Part shown: positions 28,431-38,124 of the stretch, piece after piece
How positions within the stretch are numbered: the first letter of the stretch is position 1
How the letters are laid out: the number at the start of each line of letters is the position of its first letter
Assembly: GCF_900100315.1 (NCBI RefSeq)
Contig: NZ_FNFF01000002.1
Span: forward strand, 580,638-644,637
Source of the DNA: Streptomyces indicus
Lineage (GTDB): Bacteria > Actinomycetota > Actinomycetes > Streptomycetales > Streptomycetaceae
DNA: 64,000 bases
Direction of reading: 5' to 3'
Notes under the pieces: model-generated
The model's input: only the letters and a program-made list of their open reading frames with translations
What the model was told of the DNA's origin: nothing
Database searches by the model: none
Made by a program: the position numbers and the translations under genes

Positions 28431-28991
28431 TCACCCGCACTGCCAGAGGAACCGCCCCTCCTTGCCGTCCGGCGACAGGAAGGCATAGCCCACGCCCATG
28501 TCGCCGAAGTCGACGTGGAACGGCAGGCCCGCCGAGTCCAGCTGGGCTATCAACTGCCAGCCGGGGCCCGGCTCCTCGCCGCCCTGCAGCCAGTTCGGCT
28601 CGATGCCGGGGCCGCCGAGGAACTGCCACTCCTCCCCGTCCGGCGCCCGCTCCACCGCACGCGGGACGAAGTCGTCGCCCGCCGAGGGCCCGGCCTCGGC
28701 CGCCGTGACCGCGACGAACTCCGGGATACGGCCCGCGGGCTGGACGATCAGCGCATTCTCCCCGCCCTCCGGCTCGAACGTCGCCTCCTCGCCGTCCTCC
28801 GAGGCCGTCATGAAGAGATAGCCGAGCCGGCTGTCGCCGAGCTCGAACTGCCCCAGGAACTCCATGGGTTCACCACTCACCCGCGAGAGCGGCCACTGCG
28901 GCTCCTCCAGCCAGACGGGCTGGCCGCCGACCTTGGTGACCGGCCGGCGCACCGCGGCGGGCGCGGGAACGAATTCGACGGGCACGGGCAT
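28431..28991 (-). CDS. DUF1963 (YwqG-like) protein
   Basis: The 186-residue protein has the DUF1963 pattern near its N-terminus: KVGGQPVWLEEPQWPLSRVSGEPMEFLGQFELGD, a G-G-x-P-x-W ... P-M-x-F-L-x-Q strand. It ends FGDMGVGYAFLSPDGKEGRFLWQC, typical of the family's last strands. Function is unknown; members are cytosolic. AGGAGG precedes the ATG at 28989-28991. The 200 bp upstream of its neighbour lipoprotein gene (28230-28430) hold nothing I could identify. Confidence 0.8.
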   Translation of the reverse strand: MPVPVEFVPAPAAVRRPVTKVGGQPVWLEEPQWPLSRVSGEPMEFLGQFELGDSRLGYLFMTASEDGEEATFEPEGGENALIVQPAGRIPEFVAVTAAEAGPSAGDDFVPRAVERAPDGEEWQFLGGPGIEPNWLQGGEEPGPGWQLIAQLDSAGLPFHVDFGDMGVGYAFLSPDGKEGRFLWQCG

Positions 28992-29167
28992 GCTGGGCCT
29001 CCTGCCGCTGCACGGACGGGACGGCGGACTCCGAGAGTCCTCGACCCCTCCGAAGCTAGCGGGCCCCACTGACAACGCCGCCCGACCTGCATGGATACTG
29101 ACGCCACCGCATCCCGAGCCCGCACCGCCACCGCCACCACAGCCACAGCCACGAGGAGACGCCCCGC

Positions 29168-29677
29168 ATGACCGCCGACCCCCGCATCGGACCGCCCCTG
29201 CGCGGCGGTGAGCGCGAGACGCTGCGCGCCTTTCTCGACTACCACCGCGCGACCCTCGCCATGAAGTGCGCAGGGCTCACGGACGAGGAGCTGCGGCAGC
29301 GCTCGATGCCGCCCTCCACGCTGTCGCTGCTGGGCCTGGTCCGGCACATGGCGGAGGTGGAACGCGCCTGGTTCCACCGGGTGTTCGAGGACCACGAGGC
29401 GCCGATGGTGTGGTCCGACGAGATCGACTTCCAGGCCGCGTACGACGCGAGCGGCTCCACCCGGGCCGAGGCCTTCGGGGCCTGGGAGGCCGAGGTGGAG
29501 CGCTCGCGCCGGATCGAGAAGGAGGCCGAATCGCTCGACGTCACCGGCCGCCAGCCACGCTGGGACAAGGAGGTCTCGCTGCGGATGGTGATGGTGCACG
29601 TCCTGCTCGAATACGGGCGGCACAACGGTCACGCCGACTTCCTGCGCGAGGGCGTGGACGGCACCGTCGGCGCCTGA
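29168..29677 (+). CDS. DinB-superfamily protein (DUF664)
   Basis: The 169-residue protein has the four-helix DinB/DUF664 arrangement: RETLRAFLDYHRATLAMKCAGLTDEELRQRSMPPSTLSLLGLVRHMAEVERAWFHRVF near the N-terminus and VLLEYGRHNGHADFLREGVDG at the C-terminus. His residues in LVRHMAEVE and GRHNGHADF match the usual metal ligands. Actinobacterial members are often mycothiol-dependent or of unknown role. It ends before a hairpin terminator and faces the Clp_N gene. Confidence 0.88.
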   Translation: MTADPRIGPPLRGGERETLRAFLDYHRATLAMKCAGLTDEELRQRSMPPSTLSLLGLVRHMAEVERAWFHRVFEDHEAPMVWSDEIDFQAAYDASGSTRAEAFGAWEAEVERSRRIEKEAESLDVTGRQPRWDKEVSLRMVMVHVLLEYGRHNGHADFLREGVDGTVGA

Positions 29678-29680
29678 GCC

Positions 29681-29710
29681 CCGGGCCGCCCCGTCCTGGG
29701 CGCGGCCCGG
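29681..29710. terminator. Hairpin terminator between convergent genes
   Basis: CCGGGCCGC (29681-29689) pairs perfectly with GCGGCCCGG (29702-29710). It occupies the gap between the DinB gene and the Clp_N gene. Confidence 0.6.
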
Positions 29711-29712
29711 CC

Positions 29713-30288
29713 TCAACCCGCTTTCGCGGCGCCTCCGTTGCCCGCCCCGAGCACCCGCTCGACCCCGTCGAAGGTCGCCCCGCACGCGGCGAGGACATCC
29801 CGTACGACACCGGGCCTCGCGGTCATCGCGAGCAGCAGGTGCTCGTCGCCGATGGTCTTGTCCTTGCGGGCCAGGGCCACGCGCAGCGACTGTTCGAGCA
29901 CCGCCTTCGCGTCCCGCGTGAAGGGACGGTGCCCGGACGCGCCCCACGGGAACTTCCGGCGCGGCCTGCCGTGCATCAACGCCCCCTCGCCGTGGGCCTC
30001 TTCGACCCGCGAGACGATCGCGCCGACATTGATCCCGAGTCCGGCGAGCGCTTCCGCGTCCGCCTCCGAGAGCCCGCCGCGGCGCCGCGCCTCGTCGAGC
30101 CCGGAGACCACCGCCGCCGCCCGCACCCCCAGCGCGTCGAGCGCGAACGCCGCCTTCGTGCCGCGCGACTCCAGCAGCGCGAGCAGCAGGTGTGCCGGCT
30201 CGATCTCCTCGGCCTGCGCGCGTTCCGCATGTGCCACCGCACCCTTGACCACGGTGCGGGCGCCGTCCGTGAACCGCTCGAACATCAC
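29713..30288 (-). CDS. Clp N-terminal (Clp_N) domain protein
   Basis: The 191-residue protein starts MFERFTDGARTVVKGAVAHAERAQAEEIEPAHLLLALLESRG, the first Clp repeat. A second repeat follows (PFTRDAKAVLEQSLRVALARKDKTIGDEHLLLAMTARPG). There is no AAA+ domain, so it is a stand-alone double Clp repeat. Such proteins may act as ClpC/ClpP adaptors or substrate binders, but that is inference. Its ATG overlaps the stop of the upstream small HTH gene (30285-30288), so they form an operon under the dual-palindrome promoter. Confidence 0.9.
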   Translation of the reverse strand: MMFERFTDGARTVVKGAVAHAERAQAEEIEPAHLLLALLESRGTKAAFALDALGVRAAAVVSGLDEARRRGGLSEADAEALAGLGINVGAIVSRVEEAHGEGALMHGRPRRKFPWGASGHRPFTRDAKAVLEQSLRVALARKDKTIGDEHLLLAMTARPGVVRDVLAACGATFDGVERVLGAGNGGAAKAG

Positions 30289-30494
30289 TGCCTCCCGTAC
30301 TTCTTGTGCACGGCCTGCCTGCTCACGCCGAGCTCGGCGGCGATCTCCTGCCAGGACCAGCCCTGGTTGCGCGCGCCGCGCACCTGGACCGCTTCGAGCT
30401 GTTCGAGCAGCCGCCGCAGTGCGGCGACCGCCCGCAGCCCGACCCGGGGGTCCTGATCGCCCGCCCGCTCGGCGAGATCCGTCGCTTCGGTCAT
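30285..30494 (-). CDS. Small HTH protein paired with Clp_N gene
   Basis: The 69-residue protein ends with a clear helix-turn-helix (WSWQEIAAELGVSRQAVHKKYGRQ) after a helical region (VAALRRLLEQLEAVQVRGARNQG). The fold resembles sigma-70 region 4-like or RNA polymerase-sigma-like small regulators. The promoter hexamers just upstream lie inside two GTCAAC/GTTGAC palindromes, so autorepression is likely. The predicted transcript starts at or within a few bases of the ATG, so it is probably leaderless. The gene is translationally coupled to Clp_N. Confidence 0.85.
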   Translation of the reverse strand: MTEATDLAERAGDQDPRVGLRAVAALRRLLEQLEAVQVRGARNQGWSWQEIAAELGVSRQAVHKKYGRQ

Positions 30495-30497
30495 GCC

Positions 30498-30542
30498 GTC
30501 AACTTACGTTGACAGCCATCGCCTGTCAACCATGGTTGACAG
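30498..30542 (-). promoter_or_regulatory. Promoter inside two GTCAAC/GTTGAC palindromes
   Basis: Reading the minus strand, TTGACA (30529-30524) and TAAGTT (30506-30501) are 17 bp apart, close to the ideal promoter. The -35 lies in the perfect 20-bp palindrome CTGTCAACCATGGTTGACAG (30523-30542). The -10 lies in GTCAAC-TTAC-GTTGAC (30498-30513). Centres are 27 bp apart. The stop codon of the upstream imine reductase-like gene is within the larger palindrome. Confidence 0.8.
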
Positions 30543-31461
30543 ACGCCTCGCTCCCCCGGAAGACCTCCACCAGACTGGTGACGCTGCGGTCCGCGAGCCC
30601 CGCGTCCATGCCCCGCCGGAACACCGAGAGCAGCGCCTCGGGCAGTGCGGCGTCGACCCCCGAGTCACGGGCGGTGTCCACCACGTGCTCCACGCTGGCG
30701 ACCCCCATCGACAGCCGGTCCACGTCGCCCTCGTGACTGCCTGCCTGGAGCCGCGGCGTATAGAACTTCAGGAATCCCGCGACCGAGTCGGCGGTCTGCA
30801 CGGCGTACGGGAGCAGCTCCTCGGGACTGATGCCGTTGGCGCCGGCCACGGCGACCGTGTGCAGATACGCGGTGAGGCTGCTCCAGAACAGGCCGAGCTG
30901 GAGCTGGTACCAGAGCGGCGCGAGACCGTGGTCCGCACCCCGGTAGTCCACGGACCCGATGACCTCGAACACCTCGCGGTGCTCCTCCACCACGTCCTTG
31001 GGCCCCGCGAAGTACACGAAGGCCTCGTCCGTGCCGACCTGCACCGCCGAGACACCGAGCCCGCCGGCCACATAGCGCGCCCCGTGCGACTCGGCCCAGG
31101 CCGCGCCCGCGCGGGTGCGCTCGGGGGTGTCGGAGCTGAAGTTGGCGACGACCTTGCCCGCCAGGGAGTCCGCCACCGGCCCCAGGATCTGGTGCATGGC
31201 CGCGTAGTCCGTGAGCACCACGAGCACCAACTCGCTTGCCGCCAGCGCCTCTTCGGGGCTCGCGGCCCGCGCCGCCCCCTTCGCGACCAGCTCGTCGGCA
31301 CGGCTCGCGGTCCGGTTCCACACGGTCACCCGGTGCCCGCGCTCCAGGAGGGCGGCCGAGATGGCCCGCCCCATCGGACCGAGCCCGATCACGGTCACCG
31401 GCTGCTTGGCGGCCGACCCGTCCGCGCCGTTCCCGCCCATCTTGCTCGTCGACTCACCCAT
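30526..31461 (-). CDS. Imine reductase-like NAD(P)-dependent dehydrogenase
   Basis: The 311-residue protein has a Rossmann start VTVIGLGPMGRAISAALLERGHRVTVWNRT, then VLVVLTDYAAMHQIL and VANFSSDTPERTRAGAAWAESHGARYVAGGLGVS, and a helical C-terminal dimerisation domain. This is the beta-hydroxyacid dehydrogenase superfamily. The S-D-T-P loop and G-G-x-x-x-x pattern fit bacterial imine reductases better than 3-hydroxyisobutyrate dehydrogenase. It would reduce a cyclic imine or keto acid with NADPH. GGGGAGA precedes the ATG at 31459-31461. It is divergent from a TetR gene, probably its regulator. Confidence 0.82.
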   Translation of the reverse strand: MGESTSKMGGNGADGSAAKQPVTVIGLGPMGRAISAALLERGHRVTVWNRTASRADELVAKGAARAASPEEALAASELVLVVLTDYAAMHQILGPVADSLAGKVVANFSSDTPERTRAGAAWAESHGARYVAGGLGVSAVQVGTDEAFVYFAGPKDVVEEHREVFEVIGSVDYRGADHGLAPLWYQLQLGLFWSSLTAYLHTVAVAGANGISPEELLPYAVQTADSVAGFLKFYTPRLQAGSHEGDVDRLSMGVASVEHVVDTARDSGVDAALPEALLSVFRRGMDAGLADRSVTSLVEVFRGSEASVNHG

Positions 31462-31491
31462 GACGTCTCCCCATCTCAACTCGGCGTCAGC

Positions 31492-31555
31492 TAGAACGAA
31501 CGCTCTATCCAGAACGAGGACGACCGTAGCACAGGTTCTGGAATGAACGCTCTAT
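31492..31555. promoter_or_regulatory. Candidate TetR operator region with repeated GAACGCTCTAT
   Basis: TAGAACGAACGCTCTA (31492-31507) is a 16-bp near-palindrome (6 of 8 pairs). Its half GAACGCTCTAT recurs at 31545-31555, and CCAGAAC (31509-31515) faces GTTCTGG (31535-31541). The cluster sits between the divergent imine reductase-like and TetR genes. Confidence 0.5.
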
Positions 31556-31572
31556 TCGGTAAGCTCGCCTGC

Positions 31573-32166
31573 GTGAAGACGAAGGAGAAGGCGGCGGGCG
31601 GCCCCGACACCCGCACACGGATCGTGCGCACCGCCTCGCGGCTGATGCAGCGCCAGGGCTACGACGGCACGGGGATCAAGCAGATCTCCCAGGAGGCCGA
31701 GGCCACGCTGGGCTCGGTGTACCACTTCTTCCCGGGCGGGAAGCAGGAGCTCGCGGTGGCCGCGATCCGGCACGGGGACGAGGAGTTCGTGCACGAGCTG
31801 AGCGCCGCGCTCGACAGCGAGGAGGACCCGGCGGCCGCGGTCCTCGCCCTGAGCGCGTCCATCGCGGCGGGGCTGCGCGCATCCGACTGGATCGACGGCT
31901 GCCCGATCACCACGACCTCGCTCGGCACCGCGGGCCGCGTCCCGGACATCCAGGAGGCGGCCGCCGCGGCCTTCGCGCGCTGGCGCGGCCTCGTCCACGA
32001 CAAGCTGCGCGCCTCGGGGATCGCCGAGGAGGACGCGCACGCGCTCGCGCACACGGTGATCAGCACCCTGGAGGGCGCGGAGCTCGCGTCCCAGGTGTCG
32101 CGCAGCGTGGAGCCGCTGGAGATCGCGGGCAGGCATCTGGCCCGGCTGATCGCCCTGCATCGCTAG
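31573..32166 (+). CDS. TetR-family regulator (LmrA/YxaF-like)
   Basis: The 197-residue protein has a TetR HTH at about residues 12-60 (TRIVRTASRLMQRQGYDGTGIKQISQEAEATLGSVYHFFPGGKQELAVAAI). The C-terminal domain (LRASDWIDGCPITTTSLGT) is typical of LmrA/YxaF-like regulators. I prefer GTG at 31573 to the in-frame ATG at 31543, because the intervening codons include GCT, CTA and GGT, unlike this genome, and overlap repeated operator half-sites. If 31543 is used the protein has 207 residues. It probably controls the divergent dehydrogenase gene and itself. Confidence 0.85.
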   Translation: MKTKEKAAGGPDTRTRIVRTASRLMQRQGYDGTGIKQISQEAEATLGSVYHFFPGGKQELAVAAIRHGDEEFVHELSAALDSEEDPAAAVLALSASIAAGLRASDWIDGCPITTTSLGTAGRVPDIQEAAAAAFARWRGLVHDKLRASGIAEEDAHALAHTVISTLEGAELASQVSRSVEPLEIAGRHLARLIALHR

Positions 32167-32226
32167 CGGGCGGCCAACCGGGCCGGAAGGGACAGGAGTT
32201 GAGACGTACGGCCGTCGGACCGCCGG

Positions 32227-33189
32227 TCAGACTGTCAGCACGATCTTCCCGAACAGCTCGCCCGACTCCATCCGAGCGAAGCCCTCGCGGGCGCGGTCGA
32301 GGGGCAGTTCCTCGTCGATGACCGGACGGACACCGGTCGCGGCGCAGAACGAGAGCAGGTCCTCCAGCTCGTCCTTGGAGCCCATCGTCGAGCCGACGAT
32401 CTTCAGCTCCAGGAAGAAGACGCGGGTGAGCTCGGCGTGCGAGGGGCGGTCGCCGCTCGTGGCGCCCGAGATCACCAACGTGCCGCCCGGGCGCAGGGAC
32501 TTGACGGAGTGCGACCAGGTGGCGGCGCCGACCGTCTCGATCACGGCGTCCACGCGCTGGGGCAGCCGCGCGCCCGGCTCGACCGCCTCGACCGCGCCCA
32601 GCTCGATGGCGCGCTTGCGCTTGGCCTCGTCCCGGCTGGTCGCGAAGACGCGGAGACCGGCCGCCTTGCCGAGTACGATCGCCGCGGTCGCGACACCGCC
32701 GCCCGCGCCCTGCACGAGCACCGAATCCCCGGGCCGCACACCGGCGTTGGTGAAGAGCATCCGGTACGCGGTGAGCCAGGCGGTGGGCAGACAGGCGGCC
32801 TCGGCGAAGCTGAGCTCCTTGGGCTTGGGCAGGACGTTCCAGGTGGGCACGGAGACCTGCTCGGCGAAGGTGCCCTGGTAGCGCTCGGTGAGGATGGAGC
32901 GGGGCTCCTTCGGGCCTACCCCGTGCCCGGACTGGCCGATCACCGAATGCAGGACGACCTCGTTGCCGTCCTCGTCGACGCCGGCCGCGTCGCAGCCGAG
33001 GATCATCGGGAGCTTGTCCTCGCCGAGGCCCACGCCCCGCAGGGACCACAGGTCGTGGTGGTTGAGGGAGGCGGCCTTGACGTCGATGGTGGACCAGCCC
33101 TCGCGGACGACGGGCGCGGGCCGCTCCCCCAACTCGAGCCCGTTGAGCGGCTGATCACGGTCGATACGTGCGGCGTATGCAGCGAACAT
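32227..33189 (-). CDS. Zinc-binding-type alcohol dehydrogenase / quinone oxidoreductase
   Basis: The 320-residue MDR-family protein has a GroES-like domain (NHHDLWSLRGVGLGEDKLPMILGCDAAGVVDEDG-type strand) and a Rossmann domain with VLVQGAGGGVATAAIVLGKAAGLRVFATSRDEAKR. The catalytic zinc Cys of true alcohol dehydrogenases is replaced (LNHHDLWSLRG), so it is more likely an NADPH quinone/enone reductase. ATG at 33187-33189 was chosen; an upstream frame to 33255 lacks family similarity. It faces the TetR gene and lies downstream of the malic enzyme terminator. Confidence 0.85.
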   Translation of the reverse strand: MFAAYAARIDRDQPLNGLELGERPAPVVREGWSTIDVKAASLNHHDLWSLRGVGLGEDKLPMILGCDAAGVDEDGNEVVLHSVIGQSGHGVGPKEPRSILTERYQGTFAEQVSVPTWNVLPKPKELSFAEAACLPTAWLTAYRMLFTNAGVRPGDSVLVQGAGGGVATAAIVLGKAAGLRVFATSRDEAKRKRAIELGAVEAVEPGARLPQRVDAVIETVGAATWSHSVKSLRPGGTLVISGATSGDRPSHAELTRVFFLELKIVGSTMGSKDELEDLLSFCAATGVRPVIDEELPLDRAREGFARMESGELFGKIVLTV

Positions 33190-33296
33190 GGGGGTGACGA
33201 TATTGGTGCCCCTGTACGTCACGGAACCGTCGCCGGGTGTGACACCCCGCACCACCTCGGCCTGAGGCGACTCTCAGCCCCTGCGGCCCTGAAAGC

Positions 33297-33327
33297 AAAA
33301 GGGCCCCGCCCACAACGGACGGGACCC
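33297..33327 (-). terminator. Rho-independent terminator of malic enzyme gene
   Basis: On the minus strand, GGGTCCCGTCC pairs with GGGCGGGGCCC (two G-U pairs) around a 5-base loop and is followed by TTTT (33300-33297). It starts 18 bp past the malic enzyme stop. Confidence 0.8.
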
Positions 33328-33344
33328 TCCTGCAGAAACCCGGC

Positions 33345-34553
<1,209 letters not shown>

Positions 34554-35089
34554 TTTGTCTGACCCCTTAAAGGTTCAATCGTTGAGGGTTGCCACTCCCT
34601 GTTCGGGAGTGGGCGGGCACCGCGCGAACGCCTCGCCGTTGGGCGATGGGCCTCCCATGCACTGGGAGCTGTCCGCGCGCGGGCGCGCCGCACACGCGCC
34701 CTGGTCCCCGGATGAGGGGTGTAACGCTCTTTTGTACAGGATGAACGTGGCTCTCCACGAGAGAGATTCGCCTCAACCTGTGGATCAAGCTACGTCAAAT
34801 GTCCGGAGTCGGGCGAAAAGTTCAACAACCCTGTCCGTATGGCGAGATGGGGCCGATATGGGCCGGTTGGCGACCGTTCGCTGAGCGGACGCTCACCCCG
34901 GAATTCCGGGGCTCGACGGCCCCGCTCGCACCCGTTATCCGATTTTGACATGGGGGGCACCCTGAATCTTCCGGTCCGAATGGCAAGATGCCGTAATCAC
35001 ACAAGGTCGCGGGACCCGAAGCCGTGTACGCGACCGCCTGCATCTCTCCCTCATCAGCACGCACAGCACGCATCTGCCGGAGGACCCCC
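34554..35089. other. 536-bp divergent intergenic region
   Basis: This gap separates the malic enzyme gene and the amino-acid ABC operon. It contains a hairpin in the malic enzyme leader (CCACTCCC/GGGAGTGG, 34592-34612) and a TTGACA hexamer at 34945-34950 in the ABC direction, without a convincing -10. Lower G+C than the flanks suggests promoters. No coding frame with typical codon use was seen. Confidence 0.6.
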
Positions 35090-36064
35090 ATGACCGCAAG
35101 CACCATTCGTCGCACGACCGCCAAGTCCCGGATAGCCGCGGTCGGCGCCATCGCGGTCGCCGGCGCCCTGATCCTGACCGGATGCGGCGACCAGACCAAG
35201 GACAGCGACAGCGGCAGCGACGCCACGAAGGACGGCGGCAAGAAGAGCTCGGCGCCGCTGTTCTCGAAGCTGCCCAAGGAGATCCAGGACAAGGGCGTCA
35301 TCAACGTCGGTTCGGACATCGCGTACGCCCCCGTGGAGTACGTGGACGAGTCCGGCAAGACGGTGGGTATCGACCCCGACATCGCGGCGGCCATGGGCAA
35401 GCAGCTCGGCGTCGAGTTCAAGTTCCAGAACGGCAAGTTCGCCGACCTCATCGGCGGTCTCGGCGGCGGTCGCTACGACATCGCCATGTCGGCCATGACC
35501 GACACCAAGGACCGCCAGAACGGCATCGACGGCGACACGGGCAAGAAGGTCGGCAAGGGTGTCGACTTCGTCGACTACTTCGTCGCCGGTGTCTCGCTCT
35601 ACACCAACAAGGGCGAGACCCAGGGCATCAAGACCTGGGACGACCTGTGCGGCAAGACCATCGCCGTCCAGCAGGCCACCTTCTCCCTCGACCTGGCCAA
35701 CGACCAGGCCAAGAAGTGCAAGGACGACGGCAAGCCGGCCCTCAAGGTCGAGGACTTCCCGACCAACCCGGAGGCCGAGACCCGTATGCGCGGCGGCGGC
35801 GCCGACGTCGTCTCCGCGGACTTCCCGATCGCGGCGTACTCCGTGAAGAACTCGGGCGGCGGCAAGAACTTCGAGATCGTCGGCGACCAGGTCGAGGCCG
35901 GCCCGTACGGCATCGCCGTCGCCAAGGGCAACGACCAGCTGCGCGACGCCCTCAAGGCCGCGCTCGAGGCGATCATCAAGAGCGGCGAGTACGACAAGAT
36001 CATCTCGAAGTGGGGCGTCGAGGACGGCGCCGTCAAGGAAGTCACCGTCAACGGCGGCAAGTAA
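35090..36064 (+). CDS. Polar amino-acid ABC transporter substrate-binding lipoprotein
   Basis: The 325-residue protein has a lipoprotein signal with lipobox LTGC (Cys32). A family 3 solute-binding domain follows (INVGSDIAYAPVEYVDESGKTVGIDPDIAAAMGKQLGVEFKFQNGKFADLIGGLGGGRYDIAMSAMTDTKDR ... VSLYTNKGE). This class binds polar amino acids such as glutamate, glutamine or cystine outside the membrane. The substrate is not shown. It leads a three-gene operon with permease and ATPase. AGGA precedes the ATG. Confidence 0.95.
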   Translation: MTASTIRRTTAKSRIAAVGAIAVAGALILTGCGDQTKDSDSGSDATKDGGKKSSAPLFSKLPKEIQDKGVINVGSDIAYAPVEYVDESGKTVGIDPDIAAAMGKQLGVEFKFQNGKFADLIGGLGGGRYDIAMSAMTDTKDRQNGIDGDTGKKVGKGVDFVDYFVAGVSLYTNKGETQGIKTWDDLCGKTIAVQQATFSLDLANDQAKKCKDDGKPALKVEDFPTNPEAETRMRGGGADVVSADFPIAAYSVKNSGGGKNFEIVGDQVEAGPYGIAVAKGNDQLRDALKAALEAIIKSGEYDKIISKWGVEDGAVKEVTVNGGK

Positions 36065-36101
36065 CCGGCTCCCGGCCCACGCTGGTTGAAAGGCAACACC
36101 C

Positions 36102-37043
36102 GTGACTGTTGACGTCAACAAGACGGACGGCCCGGGCGGCGCCCGCGGCGGCGGACCGGAGGTCATCAAGGCCATCCCGGTCCGCCACCCGCTGCGCTAC
36201 GTCTCGGCCCTGATCGCGCTCGGCCTGCTCGTCGCGATCGTCTACGCATTCGCCCAGTCGGACAAGATCAACTGGGCCACGATTCCCGACTACTTCTTCA
36301 ACGAGCGCATCCTCGACGGTGTCGTCGAGACGATGAAGCTGACGGTCCTCGCGATGCTCATCGGCGTGGTCCTCGGCATCGTCCTCGCCGTGATGCGCCT
36401 GTCGAAGAACCCGGTCACCAGCGGGATCGCCTGGTTCTACATCTGGTTCTTCCGCGGCACCCCGGTCCTGGTCCAGCTCTTCGTCTGGTTCAACCTCGGC
36501 CTGGTCTTCGAGTACATCAACCTCGGTCCGTTCTACAAGGACCAGTGGTCGGACTTCATGACGCCGATGCTGACGGCGCTCCTGGGTCTGGGCCTCAACG
36601 AGGCCGCGTACATGGCGGAGATCTGCCGCGCCGGTCTGCTCTCGGTGGACGAGGGCCAGACCGAGGCGGCGCACGCGCTCGGCATGAGCCACTCCAAGAC
36701 CCTGCGCCGCATCGTGATCCCGCAGTCGATGCGGGTGATCGTGCCGCCGACGGGCAACGAGGTCATCAACATGCTGAAGACCACCTCGCTGGTCTCGGCG
36801 GTGCAGTACCTCGACCTGTTCCGGGTCACCCAGCAGATCGGTGAACGGTCCACGGCCACGGTGGAGATGTACTTCCTCGCCGCCGCCTGGTACCTGGTCA
36901 TGACCTCGATCCTGTCGGTGGGCCAGTACTACGTGGAGCGCTTCTACGCCAAGGGCTCCACCCGCACGCTCCCGCCGACGCCGATGCAGCGCCTGAAGGC
37001 CGCTGTCATCCCGTCGCGCAACCTGTCGGGAGGTCTCCGATGA
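36102..37043 (+). CDS. Amino-acid ABC transporter permease (HisM/GlnP type)
   Basis: The 313-residue protein has about six membrane segments and the cytoplasmic EAA loop [61 protein letters not shown], diagnostic of the GlnP/HisM family. It works as a homodimer with the ATPase encoded next. The GTG start is 37 bp after the binding-protein stop, and its stop overlaps the ATPase ATG (37040-37043). Confidence 0.95.
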   Translation: MTVDVNKTDGPGGARGGGPEVIKAIPVRHPLRYVSALIALGLLVAIVYAFAQSDKINWATIPDYFFNERILDGVVETMKLTVLAMLIGVVLGIVLAVMRLSKNPVTSGIAWFYIWFFRGTPVLVQLFVWFNLGLVFEYINLGPFYKDQWSDFMTPMLTALLGLGLNEAAYMAEICRAGLLSVDEGQTEAAHALGMSHSKTLRRIVIPQSMRVIVPPTGNEVINMLKTTSLVSAVQYLDLFRVTQQIGERSTATVEMYFLAAAWYLVMTSILSVGQYYVERFYAKGSTRTLPPTPMQRLKAAVIPSRNLSGGLR

Positions 37044-37801
37044 CCGCCATGGTCAAGGCCGAGAACGTCCACAAGTCGTTCGGCAACGTCGAGGTGCTCA
37101 AGGGCATCGACCTCGAAGTGGCTCCCCGCGAGGTCTTCTGCCTGATCGGCCCCTCCGGCTCGGGCAAGTCGACCTTCCTGCGGTGCATCAACCACCTGGA
37201 GAAGATCACCGGCGGCCGGCTCTCGGTCGATGGCGACCTGGTGGGCTACCGCGAGAAGAACGGGAAGCTGTACGAGCTCAAGGACAGCGAAGTCGCCCTG
37301 AAGCGCCGGGACATCGGCATGGTCTTCCAGCGCTTCAACCTGTTCCCGCACATGACGGCGCTCGAGAACGTCATGGAGGCGCCGGTCCAGGTCAAGGGCG
37401 AGTCGAAGGCCGTGGCGCGCGAGCGCGCGCAGCGGCTGCTCGACCGCGTGGGCCTGGCCGACAAGGCCGGGAACTACCCGTCGCAGCTCTCCGGCGGCCA
37501 GCAGCAGCGTGTGGCGATCGCGCGTGCGCTCGCGATGGAGCCGAAGCTGATGCTCTTCGACGAGCCCACCTCGGCGCTCGACCCGGAGCTGGTCGGTGAC
37601 GTCCTCGACGTCATGCGCGGCCTCGCCGAGGACGGCATGACGATGATCGTCGTCACCCACGAGATGGGCTTCGCCCGCGAGGTCGGCGATTCGCTGGTCT
37701 TCATGGACGAGGGCGTCGTCGTCGAGTCGGGCCACCCGCGCGACGTCCTGACGAACCCGCAGCACGAGCGGACGCAGTCGTTCCTCTCGAAGGTGCTGTA
37801 G
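37040..37801 (+). CDS. Amino-acid ABC transporter ATP-binding protein (GlnQ type)
   Basis: The 253-residue protein has Walker [10 protein letters not shown] near residue 37, Q-loop [17 protein letters not shown], signature [14 protein letters not shown], Walker [15 protein letters not shown] and switch His in VVTHEMGF. The sequence is of the GlnQ/HisP type. It completes the importer with the two upstream genes. A 20-bp perfect stem-loop terminator begins 10 bases after its stop. Confidence 0.96.
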   Translation: MTAMVKAENVHKSFGNVEVLKGIDLEVAPREVFCLIGPSGSGKSTFLRCINHLEKITGGRLSVDGDLVGYREKNGKLYELKDSEVALKRRDIGMVFQRFNLFPHMTALENVMEAPVQVKGESKAVARERAQRLLDRVGLADKAGNYPSQLSGGQQQRVAIARALAMEPKLMLFDEPTSALDPELVGDVLDVMRGLAEDGMTMIVVTHEMGFAREVGDSLVFMDEGVVVESGHPRDVLTNPQHERTQSFLSKVL

Positions 37802-37810
37802 CTCTTCACG

Positions 37811-37859
37811 AAGCGGCAGGGGCGGTACGGTGGGAGTTCCCGTACCGCCCCTGCCGCTT
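37811..37859. terminator. Strong 20-bp hairpin terminator of the ABC operon
   Basis: Positions 37811-37830 and 37840-37859 are perfect 20-bp complements around a 9-base loop, ending TT. It lies 10 bp after the operon's last stop codon. Confidence 0.9.
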
Positions 37860-37878
37860 GCTGCTCATCCAGCCCCAT

Positions 37879-37970
37879 CCAGCCCCGCCGGCGTTTGAGG
37901 CGATCCGAACGGAGTTCGGATGCGGGGGTCCGGGGGCGGAGCCCCCGGTTTCGGGAAGGGGCGGGTAGGG
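37879..37970. repeat. Interspersed intergenic repeat (copy 1)
   Basis: It begins with CCAGCCC..CCGGCGTTTGAGG (37879-37900), found again at 58901-58922 with 20 of 22 bases identical. An ATCCGAAC/GTTCGGAT hairpin follows (37903-37921), then CCGGGGGC/GCCCCCGG (37930-37948), then GCCCCCGG(T)..CGGGAAGGGGCGGGTAGG (37941-37969), which recurs at 3603-3630. The rest of the gap to 38124 holds only GC-rich low-complexity sequence. Confidence 0.75.
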
Positions 37971-38124
37971 GAAATCCACCCACCGCAGGCGCAGGCCCAC
38001 GCACCCGCAGCTCGCGGGGGCTCCGCCCCCTGCACCCCTGTAGGTGCGGGAAGCACGGGCATGCGCACAGGCATGCACTGATCCGCCGCACCCACACCCG
38101 CGGCAGGAGCTGGGTCCGAGCGCC

